A DNA stretch of 64,000 nucleotides from Acidisoma cellulosilyticum (lineage in GTDB: Bacteria; Pseudomonadota; Alphaproteobacteria; Acetobacterales; Acetobacteraceae). The stretch is taken from the NCBI RefSeq assembly GCF_020621385.1, contig NZ_JAESVA010000003.1:372001-436000 (forward strand), written 5' to 3'. The position numbers and the translations under genes were made by a program. A model generated the notes under the pieces. It was not told the DNA's origin. It saw only the letters and a list, made by a program, of their open reading frames with translations, and made no database searches. Below are positions 9,235 to 19,800 of this stretch, one piece after another. Each line of letters starts with the position of its first letter. Within the stretch, counting starts at the first letter, position 1.

Positions 9235-11376
9235 ATGTTCAACTACTTCCGCAAGGAAATCGAATGGGGCGGCCGCCCCCTGATCCTGGAGACGGGCAAG
9301 ATCGCCCGCCAGGCCGACGGCGCCGTGATGATCACCTATGGCGATACCATCGTGCTCTGCACGGCGGTCGGCGCCAAGACCGTGAAGCCGGGCCAGGATT
9401 TCTTCCCGCTCACCGTCAACTACCAGGAAAAGGCCTTCGCGGCCGGCAAGATCCCGGGTGGCTTCTTCAAGCGTGAAGGCCGCCCGAACGAGAACGAGAC
9501 GCTGGTCAGCCGCCTGATCGACCGTCCGATCCGTCCGCTGTTCCCGGAAGGGTTCCGCAACGAGGTTCAGATCGTCGCGACCGTCCTGTCCCACGATCTT
9601 GAAAACGATCCCGATATCGTCTCCCTGATCGGCTGCTCGGCCGCGCTGACGATCTCCGGCATTCCGTTCTTCGGCCCGGTCGGCGCCGCCCGCGTCGCGC
9701 GCATCGACGGCCAGTTCATCCTCAACCCGACCACGCAGCAGACGGAAGAGAGCGATCTTGACCTCGTCGTCGCCGGCACCGCCGAAGGCGTGCTGATGGT
9801 CGAGAGCGAGGCCAAGGAGCTTTCGGAAGAGATCATGCTTGAGGCCGTGACCTTCGGTCACACCGCCTTCCAGGCCGTGATCAACGCGATCATCGAACTC
9901 GCCGAACACGCCGCCAAGGAGCCCTGGGCTCTGACCGAGCGGTCCGAGGAAGAGAAGACGCTGCGCGCCCGCGTCGATGCCCTGGCCCGCACCGAAATCG
10001 CCGCCGCTTACGGCGAGAAGGCCAAGGCCGCTCGCTATGAGAAGATCGGCGCCGCCAAGAAGGCCGCCGCCGCCGCGCTGACGGCCGAAGGGCTGAACGC
10101 CGATGCCGCCAAGGGCCTGTTCAAGGACCTGGAAGCCGATATCGTCCGCAACAGCATCCTCGACAACGGCATCCGCATCGACGGCCGCGACACCCGCACG
10201 GTCCGCCCGATCGTCGCCGAAGTCGGCGTCCTGCCGCGCGCCCATGGGTCCGCGCTCTTTACCCGTGGCGAGACGCAGGCGCTGTGCGTCGCGACCCTCG
10301 GCACCGCTCAGGACGAGCAGGTGATCGACGCGCTGGACGGCGAATACCGTGAGCATTTCATGCTGCATTACAACTTCCCTCCCTACTCGGTGGGTGAAGC
10401 CGGCCGCATGGGCTCCCCGGGTCGCCGCGAAATCGGCCATGGCAAGCTCGCCTGGCGCGCCATCCACCCGCTGCTGCCGGGTAAGGACAAGTTCCCCTAC
10501 ACCCTTCGCGTGGTCTCCGAGATCACCGAGAGCAACGGCTCCTCCTCCATGGCGACGGTCTGCGGCACCTCCCTGTCGCTGATGGACGCGGGCGTTCCGC
10601 TGACGCGCCCCGTGGCCGGTATCGCCATGGGCCTGATCAAGGAAGATCGCGGCTTCGCCGTTCTGTCCGACATTCTCGGCGACGAAGATCATCTCGGTGA
10701 TATGGACTTCAAGGTGGCCGGCACCGAAGAGGGCGTCACCAGCCTGCAGATGGACATCAAGATCACGTCCATCACGCCGGAGATCATGAAGATCGCCCTG
10801 GAACAGGCCCGCGAAGGCCGCATCCATATCCTGGGCGAGATGGCCAAGGCCCTGACCGGCGCCCGCGGCGGCGTCGCTGCCACCGCGCCGCGCATCACGA
10901 TCATCAATGTGCCGAAGGAAAAGATCCGCGAAGTCATCGGCCAGGGCGGCAAGGTCATCCGTGACATTGTCGAGCAGACGGGCTGCAAGATCGACATCGA
11001 GGATGACGGCACGATCAAGATCGCATCGACCAGCGAAGAGAAGACCCAGGCTGCGATCGACCGTATCACGGGCATCGTCGCGGAAGCCGAGATCGGCAAG
11101 ATCTACAATGGCAAGGTCGTGAAGGTCGCCGATTTCGGCGCTTTCGTGAACTTCCTCGGCGCCAAGGACGGTCTGGTTCATATCAGCGAACTGGCCGCCA
11201 CCCGCGTCAACAAGACCGCCGATATCGTGACCCAGGGCGACGCCGTGAAGGTCAAGGTCATCGGCTTCGATGACCGCGGCAAGGTGAAGCTGTCGATGCG
11301 CGTCGTCGATCAGGCGACCGGCGAAGACATCGGCGAGAAGGTCGGTTCCAAGGGCGGCAGCCGCCGCGAAGACTGA
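9235..11376 (+). CDS. pnp: Polyribonucleotide nucleotidyltransferase (PNPase)
   Basis: 713 residues. Two RNase PH domains (about 10-240 and 310-550) are joined by an alpha-helical linker, then a KH domain ('[20 protein letters not shown]', about 560-615) and an S1 domain ('[20 protein letters not shown]', about 625-695). The phosphorolytic centre lies in the second PH repeat ('TSLQMDIKI', 'ALEQAREGR'). It degrades mRNA 3'-5' as part of the degradosome. The ATG follows GGAAAGG by about 6 bases. Autoregulation through the leader is known in enterobacteria; here it is only inferred from the long 5' region. Confidence 0.98.
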   Translation: MFNYFRKEIEWGGRPLILETGKIARQADGAVMITYGDTIVLCTAVGAKTVKPGQDFFPLTVNYQEKAFAAGKIPGGFFKREGRPNENETLVSRLIDRPIRPLFPEGFRNEVQIVATVLSHDLENDPDIVSLIGCSAALTISGIPFFGPVGAARVARIDGQFILNPTTQQTEESDLDLVVAGTAEGVLMVESEAKELSEEIMLEAVTFGHTAFQAVINAIIELAEHAAKEPWALTERSEEEKTLRARVDALARTEIAAAYGEKAKAARYEKIGAAKKAAAAALTAEGLNADAAKGLFKDLEADIVRNSILDNGIRIDGRDTRTVRPIVAEVGVLPRAHGSALFTRGETQALCVATLGTAQDEQVIDALDGEYREHFMLHYNFPPYSVGEAGRMGSPGRREIGHGKLAWRAIHPLLPGKDKFPYTLRVVSEITESNGSSSMATVCGTSLSLMDAGVPLTRPVAGIAMGLIKEDRGFAVLSDILGDEDHLGDMDFKVAGTEEGVTSLQMDIKITSITPEIMKIALEQAREGRIHILGEMAKALTGARGGVAATAPRITIINVPKEKIREVIGQGGKVIRDIVEQTGCKIDIEDDGTIKIASTSEEKTQAAIDRITGIVAEAEIGKIYNGKVVKVADFGAFVNFLGAKDGLVHISELAATRVNKTADIVTQGDAVKVKVIGFDDRGKVKLSMRVVDQATGEDIGEKVGSKGGSRRED

Positions 11377-11416
11377 TTTTCGCTCCCGAGCCGGCTTGCC
11401 GGCTCGGGGATGAAGC

Positions 11417-11465
11417 AAAACGCCGCTCCGCCTCCCTTCATCGGGACGCGTGGGCGGCGTTTTTT
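11417..11465 (+). terminator. pnp rho-independent terminator
   Basis: AAAACGCCGC at 11417-11426 pairs with GCGGCGTTTT ending in a six-T run near 11465. A second hairpin, CCCGAGCCGG/CCGGCTCGGG, lies just before it at 11385-11408. The T run touches the stop codon of the convergent flavin reductase gene. Confidence 0.8.
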
Positions 11466-12027
11466 ATGGTGCCATTGCTGCGGCGAGCTCCGCGAAAGCC
11501 CGATCCAGTTCCGGCAAAGCAGCCGCGAAATCCTGGGCCGGATCGACCTGCCCGTCATTGGCCTCGATCCGCTCCCGCGCGATCCGAAGGCCGGGCATTG
11601 TGTCCATGGCGCGCATATGCAGCCCGTCCAGCACCTGCCGCAGTTGGCCTGCGCATTTGTCACCGCCCCTTCCGCCATAGGTGACGATGACGGCGGGCTT
11701 GCCCGACCATTCCCGATAGAGATGATCCAGCGCGTTCTTCAGCGCCGCCGGATAGCCCCAGTTATATTGCGGGGTCACGAAGACGAAACCGCTCGCCTGA
11801 GCGACTTGGCGGCCCCAGGCTTGCGTATGGGGCTGGGTATAGGCGCCGGTGGCCGGAATGCCCGGCTCGTCATCCATCGGCAAAGGCCAGTCGCGCAGAT
11901 CGACCAGGTCGAAATTGGCGGGGACCGTCCTGCGCCCGATCTCGGCGACCCAAGCCGCGACCTGTGGCCCGATCCGCGCCGCGCGGGTGCTGCCGATGAT
12001 GACCTGAATGGTATGTGCGTGTATCAT
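11464..12027 (-). CDS. NADPH-dependent FMN reductase family protein
   Basis: 187 residues. The flavodoxin-like fold is shown by the N-terminal strand and phosphate loop 'IQVIIGSTRAARIGPQVAAW' (FMN phosphate binding) and by 'VFVTPQYNWGYPAALKNALD' and 'WSGKPAVIVTYGGRGG', typical of the NQO/ArsH/azoreductase-type FMN reductases. It reduces quinones, azo compounds or flavins with NADPH. The ATG at 12027 is the natural start; the frame stays open upstream only because it is antisense to the neighbour. It is divergent from a MarR regulator with a 36-bp gap, so that regulator probably controls it. Confidence 0.88.
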   Translation of the reverse strand: MIHAHTIQVIIGSTRAARIGPQVAAWVAEIGRRTVPANFDLVDLRDWPLPMDDEPGIPATGAYTQPHTQAWGRQVAQASGFVFVTPQYNWGYPAALKNALDHLYREWSGKPAVIVTYGGRGGDKCAGQLRQVLDGLHMRAMDTMPGLRIARERIEANDGQVDPAQDFAAALPELDRAFAELAAAMAP

Positions 12028-12063
12028 GCACGCATATGGCAAGGTTTGGATGGATTTGTAAAG

Positions 12064-12525
12064 GTGCAAAATACACGCAACTTGGACTTGCTCGGCAGTG
12101 CCTTGATCGATCTGATCGGCTGCCTCAATAGCCCGCAGCGGGATGATGCCTTGCTGCGGGAGGCCGGCGTCACCCTGGATCGCGCGCTGTTTCCCCTGCT
12201 CGTCGCGCTCGGCGCGCGTGGGGCATTGGGTGTCGCGGACCTCGCCGATCTCGTCGGCCGCGACCACACCACCGTCAGCCGGCAACTCGCGAAGCTCGAA
12301 ACCCTCACCCTTGTGACGCGCCCTGAAGGCGCGACCGACAAACGCCGGCGGGAGGCTGATTTGACCGAGGCCGGACGGGCTATCGTCGCCGCCATCACCG
12401 CCGCGCGCATGCGACTTCTGGCGCGGGTGCTGGTCAGCTGGACGCCCGCCGATATCGACGCCCTCGCCGGCTTTAACCGCCGTTTTGCCGATGCCGTGAT
12501 GGGCGCCGGGCGCGGGGGCGGCTGA
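12064..12525 (+). CDS. MarR family transcriptional regulator
   Basis: About 153 residues. 'LGVADLADLVGRDHTTVSRQLAKLETLTLVTR' is the winged-helix DNA-reading segment and 'DKRRREADLTEAGRAIVAA' is the MarR wing, with flanking dimerisation helices. MarR proteins repress efflux or redox enzymes and are released by phenolic or oxidising ligands. It is divergently paired with the FMN reductase. The GTG at 12064 is a tentative start; a good RBS is not visible and nearby TTG codons are possible. The intergenic 12028-12063 must hold both promoters and the operator. Confidence 0.85.
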   Translation: MQNTRNLDLLGSALIDLIGCLNSPQRDDALLREAGVTLDRALFPLLVALGARGALGVADLADLVGRDHTTVSRQLAKLETLTLVTRPEGATDKRRREADLTEAGRAIVAAITAARMRLLARVLVSWTPADIDALAGFNRRFADAVMGAGRGGG

Positions 12526-12665
12526 CCGCCCCGACCTTGCTCCGATCCCGCTTTTAGGGCATAAAATCCTGATGTCATCCCGTCTGCAACGGCGATAGAT
12601 CCCCGCGCGGGTCGCCTTTTGACCCGCCTTCCCCGCTCGCCTGTTGAGCAGCTCCGAGAGACCCG

Positions 12666-15467
12666 TTGAGCGACACCACACCTCCTGACCAATCTGCTTC
12701 TCTGCCGCCGTCGACGCAGCCTGTCATGCTCGAAGATGAGATGCGGCAGTCCTATCTCGCCTATGCGATGTCGGTCATCGTCAGCCGTGCTTTGCCGGAC
12801 GCGCGGGATGGATTGAAGCCTGTTCACCGGCGCATTCTGTTCTCGATGCAGGAATCCGGCTTCACGCCAGACAAGCCCTACCGCAAGTCGGCGCGCATCA
12901 CCGGTGACGTGATGGGTAAATACCATCCGCATGGCGACGCCTCGATTTACGACGCCTTGGTGCGTATGGCGCAGCCCTTTTCCATGCGCGTGCGCCTGAT
13001 CGACGGTCAGGGCAATTTCGGCTCGGTCGACGGCGATCCGCCGGCGGCGATGCGCTACACGGAATCGCGCCTCGCCAACGCGGCGATGTTCCTGCTGCAT
13101 GATATCGATCGCGATACCGTCGACTTCCAGTCGAACTACGACGAAAGCGCGGAAGAACCGAAGGTTCTGCCCGCCGCCTTCCCGAATCTTCTGGTCAATG
13201 GCGCCAACGGCATCGCGGTCGGCATGGCGACGAATATTCCGCCGCATAATCCGAGTGAGATCATCGACGCGACCTTCGCCATGATCGAAAATCCGGATAT
13301 CGGTCTCGATGAGCTGATGCAGATCGTTCCTGGCCCCGATTTTCCGACAGGCGGCATCATCCTGGGCCGCGCCGGCATCCGCCAGGCTTTCGAGACGGGA
13401 CGTGGCAGCGTCGTCCTCCGCGCCCGCGCGGAATTCGAGGAAATCCGCAAGGATCGCACCGCGATCATCGTCACCGAAATCCCCTATCAGGTGAACAAAT
13501 CGACCTTGCTGGAGCGGATCGCCGATCTGGTCCGCAACAAGCAGGTCGAAGGCATCTCGGACATGCGGGATGAGAGCGACCGTGACGGCATGCGCATCGT
13601 GGTCGAGCTGAAGCGCGACGCGACGCCGGAAGTGGTGCTGAACCAGCTGTTCCGCTTCACGCAGTTGCAGACCTCCTTCGGCGTCAATATGCTGGCGCTG
13701 GACAATGGTCGCCCGCGCCAGATGGGCATCCGCGAAGCGCTGATGTGCTTCATCACCTTCCGCGAGGACGTCATCCTGCGCCGCGCGCGACATGACCTGT
13801 CCCGCGCCCGCGACCGCGGTCATCTGCTCGTCGGCCTGGCCGTGGCCGTCGCCAATATCGACGAAGTCATCCGCATCATCCGGGCGGCAGCGGACGCCGC
13901 CAGCGCCCGCGCCGCGCTGATGGAACGCGAATGGCCGGCGGAAGACATCCTGCCGCTGCTGGACCTGATCGAGGATCGCGGCAGCATCGTTGCCGACAGC
14001 AGCCGCATCAAGCTGACGGAAGCCCAGGCCCGCGGCATTCTGGACCTGCGCCTGCAGCGCCTGACCGGTCTGGAACGCAACAAGATCCTGGCCGAACTCA
14101 CGGAAGTCGCCGAGAAGATCAAGGACCTTCTCGACATCCTGGCATCCCGCCCGCGCCGTTTGAACGTGATGCGTGACGAACTGGCCGCCGTGCGGCTGGA
14201 AATCGGCAGCCCGCGCATGACCGAGATTACGGATGCCGCCGCCGACCAGGATGATGAAAGCCTGATCGAGCCCGGCCAGATGGTCGTGACCATCACCCGC
14301 GACAATTTCATCAAGCGCACGCCGCTGGAAACCTTCCGCCAGCAGAATCGCGGCGGCCGTGGCCGCACCGCGGCGACGACGCGCGGTGACGACGTCGTCA
14401 CCCGCAGCTTCAATGCCCATACCCATCAATGGGTGCTGTTCTTCTCCTCCGGCGGCAAAGCCTATCGCGAGAAGGTCTGGCGTCTGCCGGAAGCAGGCCC
14501 CCAGGCCAAGGGCCGCGCGCTGATCAATCTGCTGCCGGAACTCGGCACCGATACCATCACGACCGTGCTGCCGCTGCCGCAGGATGAAAGCCTGTGGGAG
14601 AATCTGCACCTCGTCTTCGCGACCGCCGCCGGCAATGTCCGCCGCAACAAGCTGTCGGATTTCCGCAATATGCGCGCTTCAGGCCTCATCGCCATGAAGC
14701 TCGACGAGGGCGATCATCTGATCGGCGTCGCGACTTGCCGTGACGGCGACGACATGATGCTGGCGACTGAGCGCGGCCGCTGCATCCGTTTCCAGATCCA
14801 CGAGGACAATCTGCGCGTCTTCGCCGGCCGAGATTCCGCCGGCGTGCGCGGTATCCGCCTGGGCAAGGATGACCGCGTCATCAGCCTTTCCGTGCTGCGC
14901 CATGTGCCGGCCAGCGTCGAGGAGCGTACCGCCTATCTCAAGCGCAGCCGCGCGGGGGATGAGGAGGTTGTTGAGATCGAAGCCGAGGTCGAGGCTGAAG
15001 AGATCACGGCGGGTGCCGAGATGCTGTCCGACGATCGCTTCCAGGAATTGCGCGACGCCGAGCAGAATCTGCTGACGGTGACAGATGGTGGCTTCGGCAA
15101 GCGGTCTTCCGCCTACGAATACCGCGTCACCGGGCGTGGCGGTCAGGGCATCACCAATATCACCCTGGCCCCCCGTAACGGCACCGCGGTGGTCGCGACC
15201 TTCCCGGTGCAGCCGGGCGACGACCTCATGCTGGTGACGAATGCGGCCCGCCTCATCCGCGTGCCAGGCGATCAGGTGCGTGTCACCGGCCGTCAGGCCA
15301 TGGGCGTCACCCTGGTGCGCCTGGGCGAGGGTGAGACGGTGACGAGCGTCTTCCCGGTGATGGAGGAGCCGACCGAACCGGAAGCGGCGGACGAAATATC
15401 CTCGGAGGCCATGCTGGATAGCATCGCGCCAGAGGACGATTCGACGCCCGACGGGACGCCGGCCTGA
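12666..15467 (+). CDS. gyrA: DNA gyrase subunit A
   Basis: 933 residues. '[25 protein letters not shown]' region, '[20 protein letters not shown]' and catalytic Tyr in '[10 protein letters not shown]' define the breakage-reunion domain; the six-bladed C-terminal wrapping domain follows with the GyrA box in '[11 protein letters not shown]'. The start is TTG, matching MSDTTPPDQ. The quinolone region reads G-D-A-S-I-Y-D: the residue equivalent to E. coli Ser83 is Ala, while Asp87 is kept. The acidic tail after the last blade is long. coaD starts one base after its stop. Confidence 0.98.
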   Translation: MSDTTPPDQSASLPPSTQPVMLEDEMRQSYLAYAMSVIVSRALPDARDGLKPVHRRILFSMQESGFTPDKPYRKSARITGDVMGKYHPHGDASIYDALVRMAQPFSMRVRLIDGQGNFGSVDGDPPAAMRYTESRLANAAMFLLHDIDRDTVDFQSNYDESAEEPKVLPAAFPNLLVNGANGIAVGMATNIPPHNPSEIIDATFAMIENPDIGLDELMQIVPGPDFPTGGIILGRAGIRQAFETGRGSVVLRARAEFEEIRKDRTAIIVTEIPYQVNKSTLLERIADLVRNKQVEGISDMRDESDRDGMRIVVELKRDATPEVVLNQLFRFTQLQTSFGVNMLALDNGRPRQMGIREALMCFITFREDVILRRARHDLSRARDRGHLLVGLAVAVANIDEVIRIIRAAADAASARAALMEREWPAEDILPLLDLIEDRGSIVADSSRIKLTEAQARGILDLRLQRLTGLERNKILAELTEVAEKIKDLLDILASRPRRLNVMRDELAAVRLEIGSPRMTEITDAAADQDDESLIEPGQMVVTITRDNFIKRTPLETFRQQNRGGRGRTAATTRGDDVVTRSFNAHTHQWVLFFSSGGKAYREKVWRLPEAGPQAKGRALINLLPELGTDTITTVLPLPQDESLWENLHLVFATAAGNVRRNKLSDFRNMRASGLIAMKLDEGDHLIGVATCRDGDDMMLATERGRCIRFQIHEDNLRVFAGRDSAGVRGIRLGKDDRVISLSVLRHVPASVEERTAYLKRSRAGDEEVVEIEAEVEAEEITAGAEMLSDDRFQELRDAEQNLLTVTDGGFGKRSSAYEYRVTGRGGQGITNITLAPRNGTAVVATFPVQPGDDLMLVTNAARLIRVPGDQVRVTGRQAMGVTLVRLGEGETVTSVFPVMEEPTEPEAADEISSEAMLDSIAPEDDSTPDGTPA

Positions 15468-15468
15468 T

Positions 15469-15987
15469 ATGGCGGGCCATGAAAAGATCGGTGTCTATCC
15501 TGGGACCTTCGATCCGATCACCAATGGCCATCTGGATATCATTACCCGCGGCGCCAAGCTGGTCGATCGGCTGGTCATCGGCGTCGCGGTCAATTCCGGC
15601 AAAGGGCCGCTGATGGCGCTGGATGCGCGCGTGGCTTTAACCCGCGCCGTCCTGGCCGCAAGCCTGCCGGATAGAGGGACGATCATCGATGTGCGTCCCT
15701 TTTCCAACCTTCTCGTGCAATTCGCCCGCGACGTTGGCGCAAGCGTGATCATCCGCGGCTTGCGCGCGGTCTCGGATTTTGATTTCGAGTTCCAACTTGC
15801 CGGCATGAATTACCGTCTGGACTGTGAGATCGAGACCGTTTTCCTGATGGCGAGTGAAAAGCACCAATTCATCTCCTCCCGTTTCGTCAAGGAAATCGCC
15901 CTGCTGGGCGGAGATGTGTCGAGCTTTGTGCCTCCGCTGACGGAGGCAGAGCTCCTGGCTTGGGCCAAGAAGCAGAGAGAGCCATGA
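15469..15987 (+). CDS. coaD: Pantetheine-phosphate adenylyltransferase
   Basis: 172 residues. 'GVYPGTFDPITNGHLDIITR' carries the nucleotidyltransferase T/HxGH motif, and 'IISSRFVKEIA' style residues ('FISSRFVKEIALLGGDVSSF') match the ISSTxVR motif that binds ATP. It makes dephospho-CoA from 4'-phosphopantetheine, the fourth step of CoA synthesis. It is tightly packed: start one base after gyrA and stop overlapping the next gene's ATG by four bases, so the three genes are likely cotranscribed. Confidence 0.96.
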   Translation: MAGHEKIGVYPGTFDPITNGHLDIITRGAKLVDRLVIGVAVNSGKGPLMALDARVALTRAVLAASLPDRGTIIDVRPFSNLLVQFARDVGASVIIRGLRAVSDFDFEFQLAGMNYRLDCEIETVFLMASEKHQFISSRFVKEIALLGGDVSSFVPPLTEAELLAWAKKQREP

Positions 15988-16529
15988 TCTTCAACCGAAG
16001 AGAGGCGATGCAGGTCGCCCTCGGCACCACTATGATTGGATTTGGTATGAGTGAAGCACAGGCAGCATCCGACACGCTCGACATGCAGCTGAAATACGGC
16101 ACCGTGGTCATCAAGCTGCGGCCGGATATCGCGCCGGCAGCGACCGCACGGCTGCTGAAGCTGTCGAGCGAGGGGTTCTACGACAACACCCCCTTCCACC
16201 GCGTTATCCCGGGCTTCATGGCCCAGGGCGGCGATCCGACCGGCACCGGCACCGGCGGCAGCAGCCTGCCCGACCTGCCCGCGGAATTCACCAATGACGC
16301 GAAGTTCCTGACCGGTACGGTCGGCATGGCGCGCACGGCGAACCCGAACAGCGGCAACAGCCAGTTCTTCATCTGCCTGGCGCCCACGCCCTGGCTGGAC
16401 GGCCAGTACACCATCGTCGGTCAGGTCGTGAGCGGCATGGAATTCGTGAACGACATCAAGAAGGGCGTCGGCCAAAGCGGCAGCGTGACCGACCCCGACC
16501 GCATCATCCACATGACGGTCGCGCCGTAA
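15984..16529 (+). CDS. Exported cyclophilin-type peptidyl-prolyl isomerase
   Basis: 181 residues. The N terminus 'MIFNRREAMQVALGTTMIGF' has a twin-arginine-like pair and a hydrophobic stretch ending near 'AQAA', so export by Tat or Sec is likely. The cyclophilin core has 'FHRVIPGFMAQGGDPTGTGT' (catalytic Arg-Phe region), 'GTVGMAR', 'NSGNSQFFI' and 'LDGQYTIVGQVVSGM'. It catalyses prolyl isomerisation in the periplasm. The ATG at 15984 overlaps the coaD stop and is better than the ATG at 15960 inside coaD. A terminator follows. Confidence 0.92.
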   Translation: MIFNRREAMQVALGTTMIGFGMSEAQAASDTLDMQLKYGTVVIKLRPDIAPAATARLLKLSSEGFYDNTPFHRVIPGFMAQGGDPTGTGTGGSSLPDLPAEFTNDAKFLTGTVGMARTANPNSGNSQFFICLAPTPWLDGQYTIVGQVVSGMEFVNDIKKGVGQSGSVTDPDRIIHMTVAP

Positions 16530-16554
16530 TTTTTTGCGCTTTTGCTTGGTTCGG

Positions 16555-16587
16555 AAAACGCCCTGCGTCCAGCGCGGGGCGTTTTTT
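16555..16587 (+). terminator. Rho-independent terminator after the gyrA-coaD-cyclophilin unit
   Basis: AAAACGCCC.GCG and CGC.GGGCGTTTTTT make a GC-rich stem with a short loop and a run of six T. Confidence 0.88.
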
Positions 16588-16644
16588 CGTATCCGGCGCT
16601 TGACGCGGCGGCCCATCTGCCGTTCAACCCACCCATCCTAAGTC

Positions 16645-16720
16645 GAGCCCGTAGCTCAGCCGGTAGAGCACGTGACTTTTAATCATGGGGTCGTGGGTTC
16701 GAGTCCCACCGGGCTCACCA
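16645..16720 (+). tRNA. tRNA-Lys (UUU)
   Basis: GAGCCCG pairs with CGGGCTC as acceptor stem, followed by A and encoded CCA. D arm TAGCTCAGCCGGTAGAGCA, anticodon loop ACTTTTAAT reading UUU, T arm GTGGGTTCGAGTCCCAC. 76 nt. It stands at the left edge of the glycosyltransferase block; I found no second copy of its 3' end, so island insertion is not shown. Confidence 0.98.
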
Positions 16721-16846
16721 TGGATCGACCCGAGACAGTGTTTCGGCAAGCACGGATCGCAAGAAAATCCGGCGCCAGTTCAGCGAAACCTCCCCATCCT
16801 TGCCTGTCTGCACAGATCACATCGAGGGAGGTTCAGAAGACTTGGC

Positions 16847-19800
16847 TTATGCGGAGGGCCGCTCGACCGGCAGCGGCCAAATCAAGGTAAGCCAAGGGTG
16901 CCGTTCCTGCATGTTGAACATCATGGCGTTCATCTGCTCGACCGATTTACGTGCCGTCTGAATCATGGACGTGCCATGGACGCGATATTCCGCCAAGGGC
17001 TGGCTCAGGGCCTGTTCACCCCGCATTCCATGCTCGGCGAAGCGGCACCATAGATCGAAATCCTCCCAGCCGCCCACGATATGATCATAGCCCCCAACCT
17101 GCATCCAGGCGGCCCGCGAAATGAGGGCCATGGCATCGATATAATTGGCGTTTGCCAATCGCACGGGATCGTACTGATCCACGCCCATCAGGTCGGACTG
17201 CTGCCCGAACTGCTGGATGACGGGATAAACGTAAATCGCGCCGCTCTTTTCAGCGACGGCCAGGCATTCGCGGGCACAATGCGGCATCAAACGATTATCG
17301 GCATCCAGCGGAAACACCCATGGCGTATCGGCCAATGAGAAAGCCGCGTTGCGGGTGAAGGCCAGGCCGGAATTCGCATCGTTCTGTGCGACGATCAAGC
17401 GACTGAAGCGGTCCTTGTTTGTCTTCGCCCAATCGATCGCGACGGCGAGAGAATCGTCCGTTGAACAATCATCGACAATGATCAAGTCGACCAAGCCGAT
17501 ATCCTGCCGCGCGGCACTCTCAAGCGCTTCGGTCACAACCGACGCGTAATTGTAAAGCGGGACGATGACGGTCACCTTTGCCACGCCAAGCCTGTCCGAC
17601 GTGAAGATGATCCTATGCGCAGGCACGAAAGGCTGGGTGCGCGGCTGCGCCGCCAGGGACGCCTTGCGCAGGATGTCACGCTCGAATGCCGCGGCCCCGC
17701 TATGGCCGCCGCCCGCGATCTCCAGAAGCAGCGACACCTCCTGCAAGCGGCGCTCCGGCCCGAATGTCCAAAGAACATCCCGGTAGGCTGCCGCCGCCAT
17801 GTCGCGGCGCCGGTCCGCATCGTTCAAGAGCAGATCAAGATATTTAGACCAATGCTCAGGCTTGCTGGCGAGGAACCCGGTCTCACCGTCGCGCATCGCG
17901 CGCCGGAACGGTCCGGTCGCTGAAGCGATCGTCGGCACGCCGACAAGCGCAGCCTCGAAGAATTTCAGTTCGCTCTTGGCCTCGCAGAAGGGATTGCCGA
18001 TCTCGAGTGGCGCCATATTGACGTCGAAACGCGCGACTTCCTCCGGCAGGCGGGTCAATGGCACAAGCTGGCGCCACTCGAACTGAGCCTCCAATCCGTC
18101 CAAAGCCGGAAATTCCTCGATATCCAGCAGCGGCACATCGCCCTTCCTGAACAGGACCAGTCTGACCCGAGGATTGGCGCGCATGGCCTGAGCGATGGCA
18201 TCGACGCACAAAGAAAAATCACGCTGATGGGTCCGCGAACCACCAGCATAGCCGATGCGCAGAAGGTCGTCGCGCGCCTGTTCCCAAGCGCGCGCCGCCA
18301 GACGCGAGGCGAGAAGCGTTTCATGGTCAAACCCGTTCAACAGCAATCGCGCGGGCTTCCAGGCCAAACGCATGTGATGGACGAGTTCGTCGCTGCTCGC
18401 CGTACACAAGTCGGCGGTCAGCATCGTCTGTCGGATGCGCTGGAAATGCGAAGCGACTTGCTCCTCGGTCAGGTATTGAGACCGAATTCCGTCGATAATC
18501 TTGTTCGACGCCAGGCTTGGATCGATCATCAGATCATCGACGTCGAAGATCACCCGGCCGCCATTCATGCGAATGGCATCGAATGCCGCCGCGATATCGT
18601 CGCTCCAGGGTGTGCGCCACAGGATCAGCACATCCGCCCGCGCGATGACGGCCAGGGACTGACCCAGCTCGGCCGTCGCCAGCACGGAAACCTCCATACC
18701 GATCTGACGCAGAGCCGTCGCCGGTCGCTCGACCCGATAAAGATGCCCGGGCGTATCGGCCTCACCCGAAACATAGACGACGCGCTTGGCCAGGGCCTGG
18801 TTCACCCCGTCACGGCGCGGAAGGGCCGCGACAGGCTGGCTTGGCGCAGCGAGGGCAGCCGTCGGCGCGGGGAGCGTCGCCGCCGGAGCACGGATCTCGG
18901 CCATAATGGCCCGCCTTTGCGCCAGGCGGCGACCGAGACGAAGGGTCAGTGTCCACCAGACAAGCTTCACGCTGCCGCGCAGCCCGCGCCGCAGACCGGA
19001 GGGCATCGCCTGCCCCATGCGCCGGATCGGCATGGTCGCGCGCCAGGTCGTGGAATGGGCGATCTGATGATAGTCATGCGTCACACGGCCCAGTTCCGCG
19101 CTGAGCGCCGCGATCTCGACTTGCGCGGCGACCACGCTCTCCGCCGAATGGTCAGCGGTCACGCTGACTACCGCCGTTTTACGCTTATTCGCCTGGTCGA
19201 GTTCCTGACGCGCGCGATCTGCCCGATAGGCCGCCTGAGCGCGCATCGCTTCGGCTGCCTTCAGGCGCCGTTCCGCCTCTGTCGCTCGCTTCGACCATTC
19301 CGCTGCCTTGGCCGCCAGGTCTTCGGCCGAGGCCGCCCGTTCCAGGGCCTGCGCCTCTTGGCTAAGGGCTTCGGCCAGGGCCTGCCTTCCCTGTTCCGCC
19401 TCCACCACAGCCGTTTCAGCGGCCAAACTGGCCGCACGAGCGGCTTGTTCGGCCGTCGCAATCGCGGTCTGCGCTGTCTGTGCTGCTGACGCGATTGCTG
19501 TCTCGGCGTTCTGCTCGGCCGCAGCGATGGCAAGATGGGCATTGTGCTCGGCCGTAGCGGCGCGTTGCCCAAGGTCGCGCGCGATGGTGTTTTCACGGTG
19601 TTCGGCGAACCAGCGCTCACCCAGCCAGGCAAAGCGCTGCCGGATCCGGCTGATCGCGCTCGGTTCCCTGATCGCCAGAAGGGCCTGCACGTCCGGTGGC
19701 AATTGGCGGCCGACCCCCACCACGCCAAGGCCGTGGCCATGGGTGAATTCAAAGACCGGGTAGCGTTCGCGCAATTCGCTCATCAGACGCCAGACGCCGA

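Noticed and set aside
8752-11418. 888-codon minus-strand open frame opposite pnp
   Set aside because: Low-complexity Asp/Gly/His/Ala translation with no motif, fully antisense to PNPase.
12024-14609. 861-codon minus-strand open frame opposite gyrA
   Set aside because: Antisense to a conserved gene; the lower end merges with the MarR region and shows no domain.
16700-16720. tRNA-Lys 3' end as an integrase attachment site for the glycosyltransferase block
   Set aside because: No second copy of the tRNA end and no integrase gene in the window, so insertion there is not shown.
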